Shown here: piece after piece, positions 28,101 through 35,337 of the stretch
How the letters are laid out: each line of letters begins with the position of its first letter
How positions within the stretch are numbered: position 1 is the stretch's first letter
NCBI RefSeq assembly: GCF_033343995.1
Contig: NZ_CP137573.1
Location: forward strand, 2,265,001-2,329,000
Source: Streptomyces sp. HUAS YS2
Lineage (GTDB): Bacteria; Actinomycetota; Actinomycetes; Streptomycetales; Streptomycetaceae
Direction: 5' to 3'
DNA: 64,000 bases
Position numbers and translations under genes: made by a program
Notes under the pieces: generated by a model
Seen by the model: the letters and a program-made list of their open reading frames with translations, nothing else
Databases searched by the model: none
What the model was told of the DNA's origin: nothing

Positions 28101-28377
28101 CATGCCGGGCATGCCCGGACAGCCCGGTCAGCCCATACCGCCGGGACAGCACGGCCAGCCGATGCCCGGACAGCCCGGCGCGCCCGGTCAGCCGATGCCC
28201 GGTCAGCCGCTTCCGCCGTTCCCCGGGCAGCCGGTTGCCGGCCAGCCCGGCGCGCCCGCGACGCCGCCCGCCCCCGGTGCGCAGCCGGAACTTCCGGGGC
28301 CGGGTCAGCCCGCCGGGTGGCCGCAGCAGCAGCCCCCGCAGGCTCCCCCGCAGCCGCCGCCAGCCCCTCAGCAGTAA
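25114..28377 (+). CDS. Proline-rich MinD/ParA-type ATPase, EspI-like ESX accessory protein
   Basis: The 1087-residue protein starts at GTG 25114 behind AGGAGG. Residues 1-610 are disordered and rich in Pro, Ala, Gly and acidic residues. They contain NDAVP triplet repeats and five [10 protein letters not shown] motifs, listed separately. Residues about 650-900 are a SIMIBI-class ATPase: deviant Walker [15 protein letters not shown] near 656, [14 protein letters not shown], and [12 protein letters not shown] tail of about 180 residues made of GQPGQP/MPG units ends the protein. Mycobacterial EspI (Rv3876) in ESX-1 has the same plan of Pro-rich region plus MinD-like ATPase, but is shorter and lacks this C-terminal tail. 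It lies 255 bases after the eccE operon on the same strand. Role in ESX regulation is inferred. Confidence 0.82.
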   Translation: MNGDRDEIRAGWDTPPDGQSDAEPAEMSGEFTIDYTPPAWYTQNASGDAAAAGAGAAPAADGMVPPPPPPSGAPVALPGLPAGSGFEPNWAPPPPPAAGPGAPQAAAGSAPGDESARPEAPAVPEMPSVPVLSDPFGGGDVESGATMRFSPAALKREMAEIAEREAAEAAAAAAATPADGDAGESPASADATDGDGNTGGNGDGDTDAAKALDGSAEEGASAEDANDLADDAPDTPSSDAEVAAVAITDAVPDEPADAPVNDAIPADAVPNDAVPNDAVPNDAVPADAAPGNAYPGPALPGPVVPPAPQGGLPALPGGFAPAGGGLPPLPPAFQTGAPAGAPQWPASPPNTDQSALPVPAQNPAPAPQGGYGFPQPGQPGQPGADVPPQAPSPAPAWPAQQAGGPLAPVPPQGGYGFPQPGQPGQPGQPGQPPVPPQGQALAPLPASPQAPALPPAGDGNAPAPQGGYGFPQPAQPLPPQAPQPGLPPQIPPGPEGNAAAPQGGYGFPQPGQPGLPPQFPPGPEGNAPAPQGGYGFPQPGQPGMPPQDPNAPVQQPQGQQPPIDPRTGAAWPQPVTHDQRERSVPGAPLGYTAAVELSSDRLLRNNKQKPKSSRVPGAAARFKLGGKKEEAERQRKLDLIRTPVLSCYRIAVISLKGGVGKTTTTTALGATLATERQDKILAIDANPDAGTLGRRVRRETGATIRDLVQAIPYLNSYMDIRRFTSQAPSGLEILANDVDPAVSTTFNDEDYRRAIDVLGKQYPIILTDSGTGLLYSAMRGVLDLADQLIIISTPSVDGASSASTTLDWLSAHGYAELVQRSITVISGVRETGKMIKVEDIVSHFETRCRGVVVVPFDEHLSAGAEVDLDMMRPKTREAYFHLSAMVAEDFSRAQQAQGLWTGGQQGHLPPHMAPPMPGQQVPGQQPQGQPGQPMPGQPGQPGQPMPGQPYAPQQPAPGQPYGGQPGQPGQPGQPPQGWQQQAPGQPQAGQPMPGQPMPGMPGQPGQPIPPGQHGQPMPGQPGAPGQPMPGQPLPPFPGQPVAGQPGAPATPPAPGAQPELPGPGQPAGWPQQQPPQAPPQPPPAPQQ
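26212..26730 (+). repeat. Five coding repeats of [10 protein letters not shown] in the EspI-like protein
   Basis: The decapeptide [10 protein letters not shown] (or a one-residue variant) occurs five times, at about 26213, 26342, 26504, 26615 and 26699. It is separated by variable GQPGQPG, PPQ and PGPEGN spacers. The last two units share a longer block ([23 protein letters not shown]), so they look like a recent duplication. Confidence 0.85.
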
Positions 28378-28399
28378 GGCTTCAGGGGTATAGACCAAT

Positions 28400-28433
28400 G
28401 AGGGCCCGCACCGTCTCCACGGTGCGGGCCCTC
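28400..28433 (+). terminator. Terminator at the end of the ESX locus
   Basis: Perfect 15-base arms (GAGGGCCCGCACCGT / ACGGTGCGGGCCCTC) with a CTCC loop lie 22 bases after the stop of the EspI-like gene and before the dpp promoter. Confidence 0.88.
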
Positions 28434-28471
28434 GGCGCATTCCCGCAGCCCACAAGGGGTTTGAGACATCG

Positions 28472-28500
28472 TTGACGACTCCCTTCGTCGCTGATAGACC
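28472..28500 (+). promoter_or_regulatory. Probable housekeeping sigma promoter of the dpp operon
   Basis: TTGACG at 28472-28477 and TAGACC at 28495-28500 are separated by 17 bases, fitting the Streptomyces HrdB consensus (TTGACn, 16-18 bases, TAGRRT). A start about seven bases downstream would give a leader of roughly 43 bases to the ATG at 28550. Confidence 0.6.
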
Positions 28501-28549
28501 TTCGCTTCACCAGTTGGCGCACCAAGATCCACGACGCGAGGTCAGTCCT

Positions 28550-30403
28550 ATGGTCATGGTCAAGGTTCCATCCCGCCCGGTCCGACAACGTCCGCTGACG
28601 CGACTGCTCCTCGCCGCCGGCGTCACCGCGACCACACTGGTGGCGGTCCCGTCCGCCGCCCAGGCCGCACCGCCCACCGAGGGCGATGCGAAGAGCGGGG
28701 GCAAGGTCCTCACCGTCGCCGTCTCTCAGAGCGTCGACTCCCTGAGCCCGTTCCTCGCCCAGAAGCTGCTGAGCACCAGCATCCACCGGCTGACCTACGA
28801 GTACCTCACGAACTACGACGCGAAGGACGCCAAGCCCATCCCGGGTCTGGCAACCGAGTGGAAATCCTCCGCCGACAAGCTGACCTGGACCTACACGATC
28901 CGCAAGGACTCGAAGTGGTCCGACGGCAAGCCGGCCACCGCCGAGGACGCGGCGTGGACGTTCAACAAGATGATGACCGACCCGAACGCGGCCACCGCGA
29001 ACGGCAGCTTCACGGCCAACTTCGCGAAAGTCACCGCCCCCGACGCGCAGACCCTCGTCATCCAGCTGAAGAAGCCGCAGGCGACGATGACCGCGCTGGA
29101 CGTCCCGATCGTGCCCAAGCACGTCTGGGAGAAGGTCGGCGACTTCTCGAAGTTCAACAACGACAAGAGTTTCCCGATCGTCGGCAACGGCCCCTTCGTC
29201 ATCACCGACTTCAAGGTCGACCAGTACCTGAAGCTCAAGCCGAACAAGTCCTTCTGGCGCGGCGCACCGAAGTTCGACGAGCTGGTGTTCAAGTACTACA
29301 AGGACGGTGACGCGGCCGTCGCGGCGCTGCAGAAGGGCGAGGTGTCCTTCGTCCCGAACCTGACGCCCGCCCAGGCGGATGCGCTGAAGACCCAGAAGAA
29401 CATCAAGGTCAACGACGCGCCCGGCCGCCGCTTCTTCGCCCTGGCGACCAACCCCGGGGCCAGGGCGAAGGACGGAAAGACCTTCGGCAACGGCCACCCG
29501 GCGCTGCTCGACCCGGCGGTCCGCAAGGCGCTCTTCCTCGCCGTCGACCGCTCGACCCTCATCGACAAGGTCTTCCAGGGGCACGCCGTCGAGGGCGAGG
29601 GTTACATCCCGCCGCGCTTCGGCTCGTACTACTGGAAGCCGACGGCCACACAGAAGCTGGCGTACGACCCGGCCAAGGCCGAGCAGGTCCTCGACGCGGC
29701 CGGCTACAAGAAGAACGCCGCGGGCAAGCGGGTCGGCAAGGACGGCAAGGCACTCGACTTCCGGATCCTGTGCCACGCCACCGACCCGAACGACAAGGCG
29801 ATCGGCAAGTACCTCCAGGAGTGGTGGGGCAAGCTCGGCGTCGGGCTCAAGGTCGAGTGTCTCGACAGCGTCTCCGACCCGTGGGTGAAGGGCGACTACG
29901 ACCTGGCCTTCGACGGCTGGTCGGTCAACCCGGACCCGGACTACGTCCTGTCCATCCACACCTGCGGCACGCTGCCCGCCACGCCCAAGGACACCGGCGC
30001 CACGGACAACTTCATCTGCGACCCGCAGTTCGACGCGCTGTACGCGCAGCAGGCGGTGGAGTACGACGCGGCCAAGCGGGCGGATCTGGTCAAGCAGATG
30101 CAGTCGCGGCTGTACGACACGGGGTACATGAACATCATGGCGTACCCGAACGCCCTCGAGGCGTACCGCACGGACCAGATCGCGTCCATCACGACGATGC
30201 CGGAGGCCGCGGGCAACATCTACGGCCAGGACGGCTACTGGAGCTGGTGGTCGGCCGCGCCGGCCGGCTCGTCCGCCGACGACTCCGACGGCGGCTCCTC
30301 CACCGGGGTGGTCGTGGGGATCGCCGCGGCCGTCGTGGTCGTCGCCGGACTCGGGCTCTTCCTCGCGAAGCGCCGCCGCGCCACCGCCGACGACCGCGAG
30401 TAG
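28550..30403 (+). CDS. Oligopeptide ABC transporter substrate-binding protein with C-terminal membrane anchor
   Basis: The 617-residue SBP-family-5 protein captures peptides for the permease and ATPase genes that follow. It begins at ATG 28550, with GAGG about eight bases upstream, and a second ATG two codons on. The Sec signal peptide reads PLTRLLLAAGVTATTLVAVPSAAQA. The binding domain includes LTVAVSQSVDSLSPFLAQ, GLATEWKSSADKLTWTYTIR, and WSDGKPATAEDAAWTF. There is no lipobox cysteine, unlike most Gram-positive binding proteins. Instead a Ser/Asp/Gly linker (SSADDSDGGSS) leads to a C-terminal helix (VVVGIAAAVVVVAGLGLFLA) and KRRRATADD tail, so it is probably a type I membrane protein held outside. 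Confidence 0.93.
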   Translation: MVMVKVPSRPVRQRPLTRLLLAAGVTATTLVAVPSAAQAAPPTEGDAKSGGKVLTVAVSQSVDSLSPFLAQKLLSTSIHRLTYEYLTNYDAKDAKPIPGLATEWKSSADKLTWTYTIRKDSKWSDGKPATAEDAAWTFNKMMTDPNAATANGSFTANFAKVTAPDAQTLVIQLKKPQATMTALDVPIVPKHVWEKVGDFSKFNNDKSFPIVGNGPFVITDFKVDQYLKLKPNKSFWRGAPKFDELVFKYYKDGDAAVAALQKGEVSFVPNLTPAQADALKTQKNIKVNDAPGRRFFALATNPGARAKDGKTFGNGHPALLDPAVRKALFLAVDRSTLIDKVFQGHAVEGEGYIPPRFGSYYWKPTATQKLAYDPAKAEQVLDAAGYKKNAAGKRVGKDGKALDFRILCHATDPNDKAIGKYLQEWWGKLGVGLKVECLDSVSDPWVKGDYDLAFDGWSVNPDPDYVLSIHTCGTLPATPKDTGATDNFICDPQFDALYAQQAVEYDAAKRADLVKQMQSRLYDTGYMNIMAYPNALEAYRTDQIASITTMPEAAGNIYGQDGYWSWWSAAPAGSSADDSDGGSSTGVVVGIAAAVVVVAGLGLFLAKRRRATADDRE

Positions 30404-30406
30404 CGC

Positions 30407-31474
30407 GTGACCACGGCGAGCACTCCCGCCGACGTGGCGCGTCCCCCCGAGAGCACGGTGGGACGCGCCGCGGACGGCGCGTCGCACGGCACGGCCGTCG
30501 CGTACCTCCGCCATGCGGCGGGCAAGCTCGGCGGCGCTGCCGTCTCGCTGCTCGCCGTGCTGGTCACGAGCTTCTTCCTGTTCCGGATCATCCCCGGCGA
30601 CCCGGTGAAGGCCATGACGCACGGGGTGCCGACCTCGGCGGAGCAACTGGCGACCCTGCGCCGCCAGTTCGGGCTCGATCTGCCGCTGTGGCAGCAGTTC
30701 ACGGACTACTGCGCGAAGGCGCTGAGCGGGGACCTGGGGACGTCGTTCCAGTTCCGGGCGCCGGTCGGCGAGCTGATCGCGCAGAAGCTGCCGGCGACGC
30801 TGCTGCTGACCGGGGTGGCGGTGCTGCTCTACTCGGCGCTCGGGCTGTGGCTGGGCACCCGCTCGGCGTGGCGGCACGGCAGCCTCGGCGACAGGCTGAA
30901 CACGGGGGTGGCGCTGACGCTGTGGTCGGTGCCGTCGTTCTGGCTCGGGCTGCTGCTGATCATCGTGTTCTCGGTCGGCATGGGCCCGGTCCCGGGGCTG
31001 TTCCCGACCGGCGGCATGGAGTCCGGCAGCGGCGAGACGGGGTTCGCGTACGTCGTCGACGTCGCGCACCACATGGTGCTGCCGGTGGTCACCCTGGTGG
31101 CCGTCGGGTACGCGCAGACCCTGCTGGTCATGCGGTCCTCGCTGCTCGACGAGATGGGCAGCGACTACCTGACGACCGCGCGGGCCAAGGGGCTGAAGGA
31201 CGACGTGGTGCGCCGTCGGCACGCGGTGCCGAACGCGCTGCTGCCGACGGTGACCATGGTCTTCATCAACCTGGGCCATGTGGCGGCCGGTTCGATCCTG
31301 GTCGAGACGGTGTTCTCCTGGCCGGGCCTGGGCGGGCTGTTCTACCAGGCGCTGAGCGTGCCCGATCTGCCGCTCGTGCAGGGCCTGTTCGTGGTCTTCG
31401 CCGGTGCGATGATTCTGATGAACCTGCTGGCCGACCTGCTCTATCCGCTGCTCGATCCCCGGGTGGGCCGATGA
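30407..31474 (+). CDS. Oligopeptide ABC transporter permease (DppB/OppB type)
   Basis: The 355-residue inner-membrane permease starts at GTG 30407, three bases after the binding-protein stop. A 35-residue hydrophilic lead is longer than in DppB of E. coli. Six helices follow, with the family signature RIIPGDPVKAM after helix 1 and the EAA-type cytoplasmic loop DYLTTARAKGLKDDVVRRRHAVPNA near residue 255. Its stop overlaps the next start as ATGA. It pairs with the following permease to form the channel. Confidence 0.94.
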   Translation: MTTASTPADVARPPESTVGRAADGASHGTAVAYLRHAAGKLGGAAVSLLAVLVTSFFLFRIIPGDPVKAMTHGVPTSAEQLATLRRQFGLDLPLWQQFTDYCAKALSGDLGTSFQFRAPVGELIAQKLPATLLLTGVAVLLYSALGLWLGTRSAWRHGSLGDRLNTGVALTLWSVPSFWLGLLLIIVFSVGMGPVPGLFPTGGMESGSGETGFAYVVDVAHHMVLPVVTLVAVGYAQTLLVMRSSLLDEMGSDYLTTARAKGLKDDVVRRRHAVPNALLPTVTMVFINLGHVAAGSILVETVFSWPGLGGLFYQALSVPDLPLVQGLFVVFAGAMILMNLLADLLYPLLDPRVGR

Positions 31475-32355
31475 CCTCTCTCGCGTGGCAACGCCGGGGC
31501 GCCTCGGCGGCCCGCTTCTGGCAGCGGTACCGCGCGCACCGGGCCGGCCTGTACGGCCTCGCCGGGCTCGTGCTGATCGCGCTGCTCGCGCTGACCGCGC
31601 CACTGACCGTCGGCGCGGACGTGCAGTCGGTGACCAACGCGCCGGGCACGGCGCTCGAGCCGCCGAGCGCCGAATTCCCGCTCGGCACCGACCAGTTCGG
31701 GCGGTCGCTGCTCGGGCTGCTGATCTGGGGCGCCCGGATCTCGCTGCTCGTGGGGCTGCTCGCGGCGGCACTGTCGGTGGCCACCGGCACCCTCGTGGGG
31801 ATTGTGGCGGGGCACTACGGCGGCTGGTTCTCGACCGTCGTCATGCGGATCACCGACTGGTTCCTGGTGATGCCGGCGCTGGTCCTGGCGATCGTGCTGG
31901 CGACGGTGATGTCCCGGTCGATCTGGACGGTGATCCTGGCGATCGGGGTGACCTGCTGGCCGACCACGGCCCGGCTGGTGCGCGCCCAGACGATCGCGGT
32001 GGAGTCCCGTCCTTACATCGAGCGGGCGCGGGCCCTGGGGGGCGGCCACGGGCACGTGATGACGCGACACGTGCTGCCGAACGTGATGCCGCTGGTGCTC
32101 GCGCAGACCACCCTCATGATCTCCGCGGCGATCCTCACCGAGGCGACGCTGGCCTTCCTGGGCCTCGGCGATCCGACGGTGGTGTCCTGGGGCGGGATGC
32201 TCCAGGACGCGCGGGAGGCGGGTGCGGTCTCGTCCGGGCACTGGTGGTACCTGGCGCCGCCCGGCATCGCGATCGCACTGGTCGCCCTGGCCTTCACGCT
32301 GTGCGGGCGGGCGATCGAGTCCGTGCTCAACCCGAAGCTGGGGGTGGGGCGTTGA
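31471..32355 (+). CDS. Oligopeptide ABC transporter permease (DppC/OppC type)
   Basis: The 294-residue permease starts MTSLAWQRRGASAARFW. It has the OppC N-terminal helix near 30-50, then PLGTDQFGRSLLGLLIWGARISL (the usual GTDxxGRD-like start of the core), and an EAA loop YIERARALGGGHGHVMTRHVLPNV. The ATG overlaps the stop of the previous permease by four bases. An open frame reaches far upstream but only through the antisense-like frame of the binding-protein gene. Confidence 0.94.
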   Translation: MTSLAWQRRGASAARFWQRYRAHRAGLYGLAGLVLIALLALTAPLTVGADVQSVTNAPGTALEPPSAEFPLGTDQFGRSLLGLLIWGARISLLVGLLAAALSVATGTLVGIVAGHYGGWFSTVVMRITDWFLVMPALVLAIVLATVMSRSIWTVILAIGVTCWPTTARLVRAQTIAVESRPYIERARALGGGHGHVMTRHVLPNVMPLVLAQTTLMISAAILTEATLAFLGLGDPTVVSWGGMLQDAREAGAVSSGHWWYLAPPGIAIALVALAFTLCGRAIESVLNPKLGVGR

Positions 32356-33317
32356 GCCTGCTGGAGATCCGGGACCTGACGGTGACGTACGGGTCGGGCG
32401 CGGGCGCGGTGCCCGCGGTGCGCGGCGTCGACCTGAGCCTGGCCGCCGGGCAGAAGCTCGGCATCGCGGGCGAGTCCGGTTGCGGGAAGTCCACGATGGC
32501 GCTGGCGCTGCTGCGGCTGCTGCCCGCGTCGGCGAAGCTCACCGGGGAGATCCTGCTCGACGGCGAGGACGTCCTCGCGATGAAGTGGGGGCGGCTGCGG
32601 GCGGTGCGCTGGGCGGGGGCGTCGATCGTGTTCCAGGGCGCGATGCACTCGCTGAACGCGGTGCGGCGGATCGGCGACCAGATCGCGGAGCCGCTGCTGG
32701 TGCACGGACGACCGACGCCGCAGGAGGCGCGGCGGCGGGTCGTGGACCTGCTGGAGCAGGTGGGGCTGCCGGCGGCGCGGGCGGACGCGTATCCGCACGA
32801 GCTGTCCGGCGGGCAGCGGCAGCGGGTGATGATCGCGATGGCGCTGGCCTGCGATCCGCGGCTGATCGTGGCGGACGAGCCGACGACGGCGCTGGACGTG
32901 ATGATCCAGGCGCAGATCCTGCGGCTGATCGAACGGCTCGTCGCGGACCAGGACATCGCGCTGCTGATGATCAGCCACGACCTGGCGGTCCTCGCGGACA
33001 CCTGCGACCGGCTCGCGGTGATGTACGCGGGCCGGATCGTCGAGGAGGGGCCGGCGCGGGAGGTGTACGCGGAGGCGGCGCATCCGTACGGGCGGGCGCT
33101 GTCCTCGGCGTTCCCGAGGATCGGCGACGCGGCGTCGCGGCGGGCGCCGCGCGGGCTGCCCGGCGATCCGCCGGACCCGGCGGCGCTGCCGGACGGCTGC
33201 ACGTTCCATCCGCGCTGCCCGGTGGCGGTGGAGGCGTGCGGGGTGGACGACCAGGAACTGCGGGAGGCCGGCGAGGGACGCCGGGCGGCCTGCGTGCACG
33301 TGGGGAGCGGAGCGTGA
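32352..33317 (+). CDS. Oligopeptide ABC transporter ATPase (DppD/OppD type)
   Basis: The 321-residue ATPase starts at TTG 32352, overlapping the previous stop (TTGA), in the same 4-base style as its neighbours; no ATG is available. Walker A is GESGCGKSTMAL, the signature motif is LSGGQRQRVMI and Walker B is LIVADEPTTALD. The C-terminal oligopeptide-transporter extension has GCTFHPRCPVAVEACG, with the cysteines typical of OppD/DppD proteins. It energises peptide uptake with the next gene product. Confidence 0.94.
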   Translation: MSLLEIRDLTVTYGSGAGAVPAVRGVDLSLAAGQKLGIAGESGCGKSTMALALLRLLPASAKLTGEILLDGEDVLAMKWGRLRAVRWAGASIVFQGAMHSLNAVRRIGDQIAEPLLVHGRPTPQEARRRVVDLLEQVGLPAARADAYPHELSGGQRQRVMIAMALACDPRLIVADEPTTALDVMIQAQILRLIERLVADQDIALLMISHDLAVLADTCDRLAVMYAGRIVEEGPAREVYAEAAHPYGRALSSAFPRIGDAASRRAPRGLPGDPPDPAALPDGCTFHPRCPVAVEACGVDDQELREAGEGRRAACVHVGSGA

Positions 33318-34282
33318 GCGGGTTGCTGTCGGCGCGGGGGCTGCACGTCACGTTCGCGGGGCGGCGGGGCGCGCCGCCGGCGCGGGCCGTGGACGGGGTG
33401 GACCTGGACATCGGGCCCGGCGAGATCGTGGCGCTGGTCGGCGAGTCCGGCTGCGGGAAGACGACGCTGGCACGGACGCTGCTGGGGCTCGTGCCCCCGA
33501 CGGAGGGGACGGTGACGTTCGGCGGGGAGCGGCTCGGGTACGCGTCGCGGGCCCTGAAGGCGTACCGGAAGCGGGTGCAGCTGGTCCTCCAGGACCCGAG
33601 CGGCTCGCTCAACCCGCGGCACACGGTGTACGACGCGGTCGCGGAGGGCCTGCGGATCCACGGGTACGAGGGGGACGAGCGGGCGGCGGTCGCGGAGGCG
33701 CTGTCACGGGCCGGGCTGCGTCCGCCGGAGCGGTTCTTCCTGCGGTACCCGCACGAGCTGTCGGGCGGTCAGCGGCAGCGGGTGGTGATCGCGGGGGCAC
33801 TGGTCCTGGGCCCGGAACTGATCGTCGCGGACGAGCCGGTGGCGTCGCTGGACGCGTCGGTACGGGGCGAGATCCTGGCGCTGCTGCTGCGCCTGCGCGA
33901 CGAACTCGGCCTGTCGGCGCTGGTGGTGACGCACGACCTGGGGCTGGCGTGGAACATCGCGGACCGGGTGGCGGTGATGTACCTGGGCCGGATCGTGGAG
34001 ACCGGGCCGGTGGAGTCGGTCCTGACGGCGCCGCGGCACCCGTACACGCAGGCGCTGCTGTCGGTCCTGCCGGAGTCCCCCGGCGCGCCGGTGGTCCTCA
34101 CGGGCGAGCCCCCGGACCCGTCCCGGATCCCGTCCGGCTGCCGCTTCCACGCCCGCTGCCACGTCCTGGCCTCCGGCAAGGCGTCGGAGGTCGCGGATCG
34201 CTGCCGCGCGGAGGCGTTGCCGATCCTGACCGGCGTCGCCGCGGCCGAGGTCGCCTGCCACTGGTCGTCGGCAACGCCCTGA
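33314..34282 (+). CDS. Oligopeptide ABC transporter ATPase (DppF/OppF type)
   Basis: The 322-residue ATPase starts at GTG 33314, overlapping the previous stop by four bases. Walker A is GESGCGKTTLARTLLG, the signature is LSGGQRQRVVIAGALV, and Walker B is LIVADEPVASLD. The C-terminal extension has GCRFHARCHVLASGKASEVADRC. It completes the five-gene peptide importer (binding protein, two permeases, two ATPases), and a bidirectional terminator follows. Confidence 0.94.
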   Translation: MSGLLSARGLHVTFAGRRGAPPARAVDGVDLDIGPGEIVALVGESGCGKTTLARTLLGLVPPTEGTVTFGGERLGYASRALKAYRKRVQLVLQDPSGSLNPRHTVYDAVAEGLRIHGYEGDERAAVAEALSRAGLRPPERFFLRYPHELSGGQRQRVVIAGALVLGPELIVADEPVASLDASVRGEILALLLRLRDELGLSALVVTHDLGLAWNIADRVAVMYLGRIVETGPVESVLTAPRHPYTQALLSVLPESPGAPVVLTGEPPDPSRIPSGCRFHARCHVLASGKASEVADRCRAEALPILTGVAAAEVACHWSSATP

Positions 34283-34305
34283 GCGCGCGCCGGAACCCTG
34301 CAGGG

Positions 34306-34331
34306 GCGGTGGCGGGACCTCCCGCCACCGC
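34306..34331. terminator. Bidirectional terminator between the dpp operon and ribF
   Basis: Perfect 12-base arms (GCGGTGGCGGGA / TCCCGCCACCGC) meet almost without a loop, which in practice gives an 11-pair stem with a 4-base loop. It lies between two convergent stop codons. Confidence 0.82.
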
Positions 34332-34343
34332 ACGGCCCGCCTG

Positions 34344-35306
34344 CTAGGGCGCGTGCTCCTGGTCGTACGCCTCCGTCAGTTCGCGGGAGCGCTTCACGTC
34401 GTCGGCGATCGCCTCGAGGAGGTCGTCGATGGTGTCGAACTTCGACATCCCGCGCACGTACGCGAGGAAGTCGACGGCCACGTGCAGGCCGTACAGGTCG
34501 AGGCCGACGCGGTCGATCGCGTACGCCTCGACCGTGCGCTCGGTGCCGTCGAACTGCGGGTTGGTGCCGACCGAGATCGCGGCGGGCATCCGCTCGCCGT
34601 TCGCGGTGAGCCAGCCGGCGTACACGCCGTCCGCCGGGATCGCGGTGTGCGGCAGCGTCTCCACGTTCGCGGTCGGGTAGCCGAGCTCGCGGCCGCGCTG
34701 CGCGCCCCGGACGACGACGCCCTCGACGCGGTGCGGCCGACCGAGGATCTCGGCGGCGCCGTGCATGTCGCCCTCGGCGACGAGGCGGCGGGTCAGCGTG
34801 GACGAGAACGGCGCGCCGCCGCCCGCGTCGCCGCTGACGAACAGGTCGATGACCTCGACCTCGTAGTCGTAGGTGCGGCCCAGCTCGGTGAGGTACTCGA
34901 CGTTCCCGGCGGCCTTGTGGCCGAAGCGGAAGTTCGGGCCTTCGATGACGGCCCGCGCGTGCAGCTTGTCGACCAGCACCTTCACGATGAAGTCCGCCGG
35001 GGACAGCTTCGAGAAGTCCGCGGTGAAGGGCAGGATCAGGCAGGCGTCGACGCCGAGTTCCGCCATCAGCTCCGCGCGCCGGTGATGCGGGGCGAGCAGC
35101 GGCGGGTGGCTGCCGGGGCGGACGACCTCGCTGGGGTGCGGGTCGAAGGTGACGACGACGGACGGCACGCCCAGCTCGCGGGCCTTCTCCACCGCGCGCC
35201 CGATGATCAACTGGTGTCCGCGGTGCACCCCGTCGTAGGAGCCGATGGTGACGACGCTGCGTCCCCAGTCCTGGGGGATGTCCTCCAAGCCACGCCAGCG
35301 CTGCAC
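34344..35306 (-). CDS. ribF: Bifunctional riboflavin kinase / FAD synthetase
   Basis: RibF makes FMN and then FAD from riboflavin. The 320-residue product starts at GTG 35306 (VQRWRGLEDIPQDWG) behind GAGGAG, eight bases upstream. The nucleotidyltransferase domain holds TIGSYDGVHRGHQ near residue 25 and FDPHPSEVV. The flavokinase domain holds GYPTANVETL and DGVYAGWL near 220-245. The gene lies 31 bases downstream of the 1300-residue protein and at the end of the truB cluster, where ribF is usually found next to truB. Confidence 0.95.
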   Translation of the reverse strand: MQRWRGLEDIPQDWGRSVVTIGSYDGVHRGHQLIIGRAVEKARELGVPSVVVTFDPHPSEVVRPGSHPPLLAPHHRRAELMAELGVDACLILPFTADFSKLSPADFIVKVLVDKLHARAVIEGPNFRFGHKAAGNVEYLTELGRTYDYEVEVIDLFVSGDAGGGAPFSSTLTRRLVAEGDMHGAAEILGRPHRVEGVVVRGAQRGRELGYPTANVETLPHTAIPADGVYAGWLTANGERMPAAISVGTNPQFDGTERTVEAYAIDRVGLDLYGLHVAVDFLAYVRGMSKFDTIDDLLEAIADDVKRSRELTEAYDQEHAP

Positions 35307-35337
35307 TGTGACCGCTCCTCGTCCGCCTGTTCGCCGA

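Noticed and set aside
26212..28377. Regular DNA repeats that might be a CRISPR array
   Set aside because: The repeats are in frame, variable in length, lack unique spacers of constant size and encode [10 protein letters not shown] and GQPGQP peptides.
10094..28377. ESX locus as a recently acquired genomic island
   Set aside because: No integrase, tRNA junction or direct repeat flanks it. Codon use matches the chromosome except for the tail of the 398-residue gene, and the same order is recalled in S. coelicolor.
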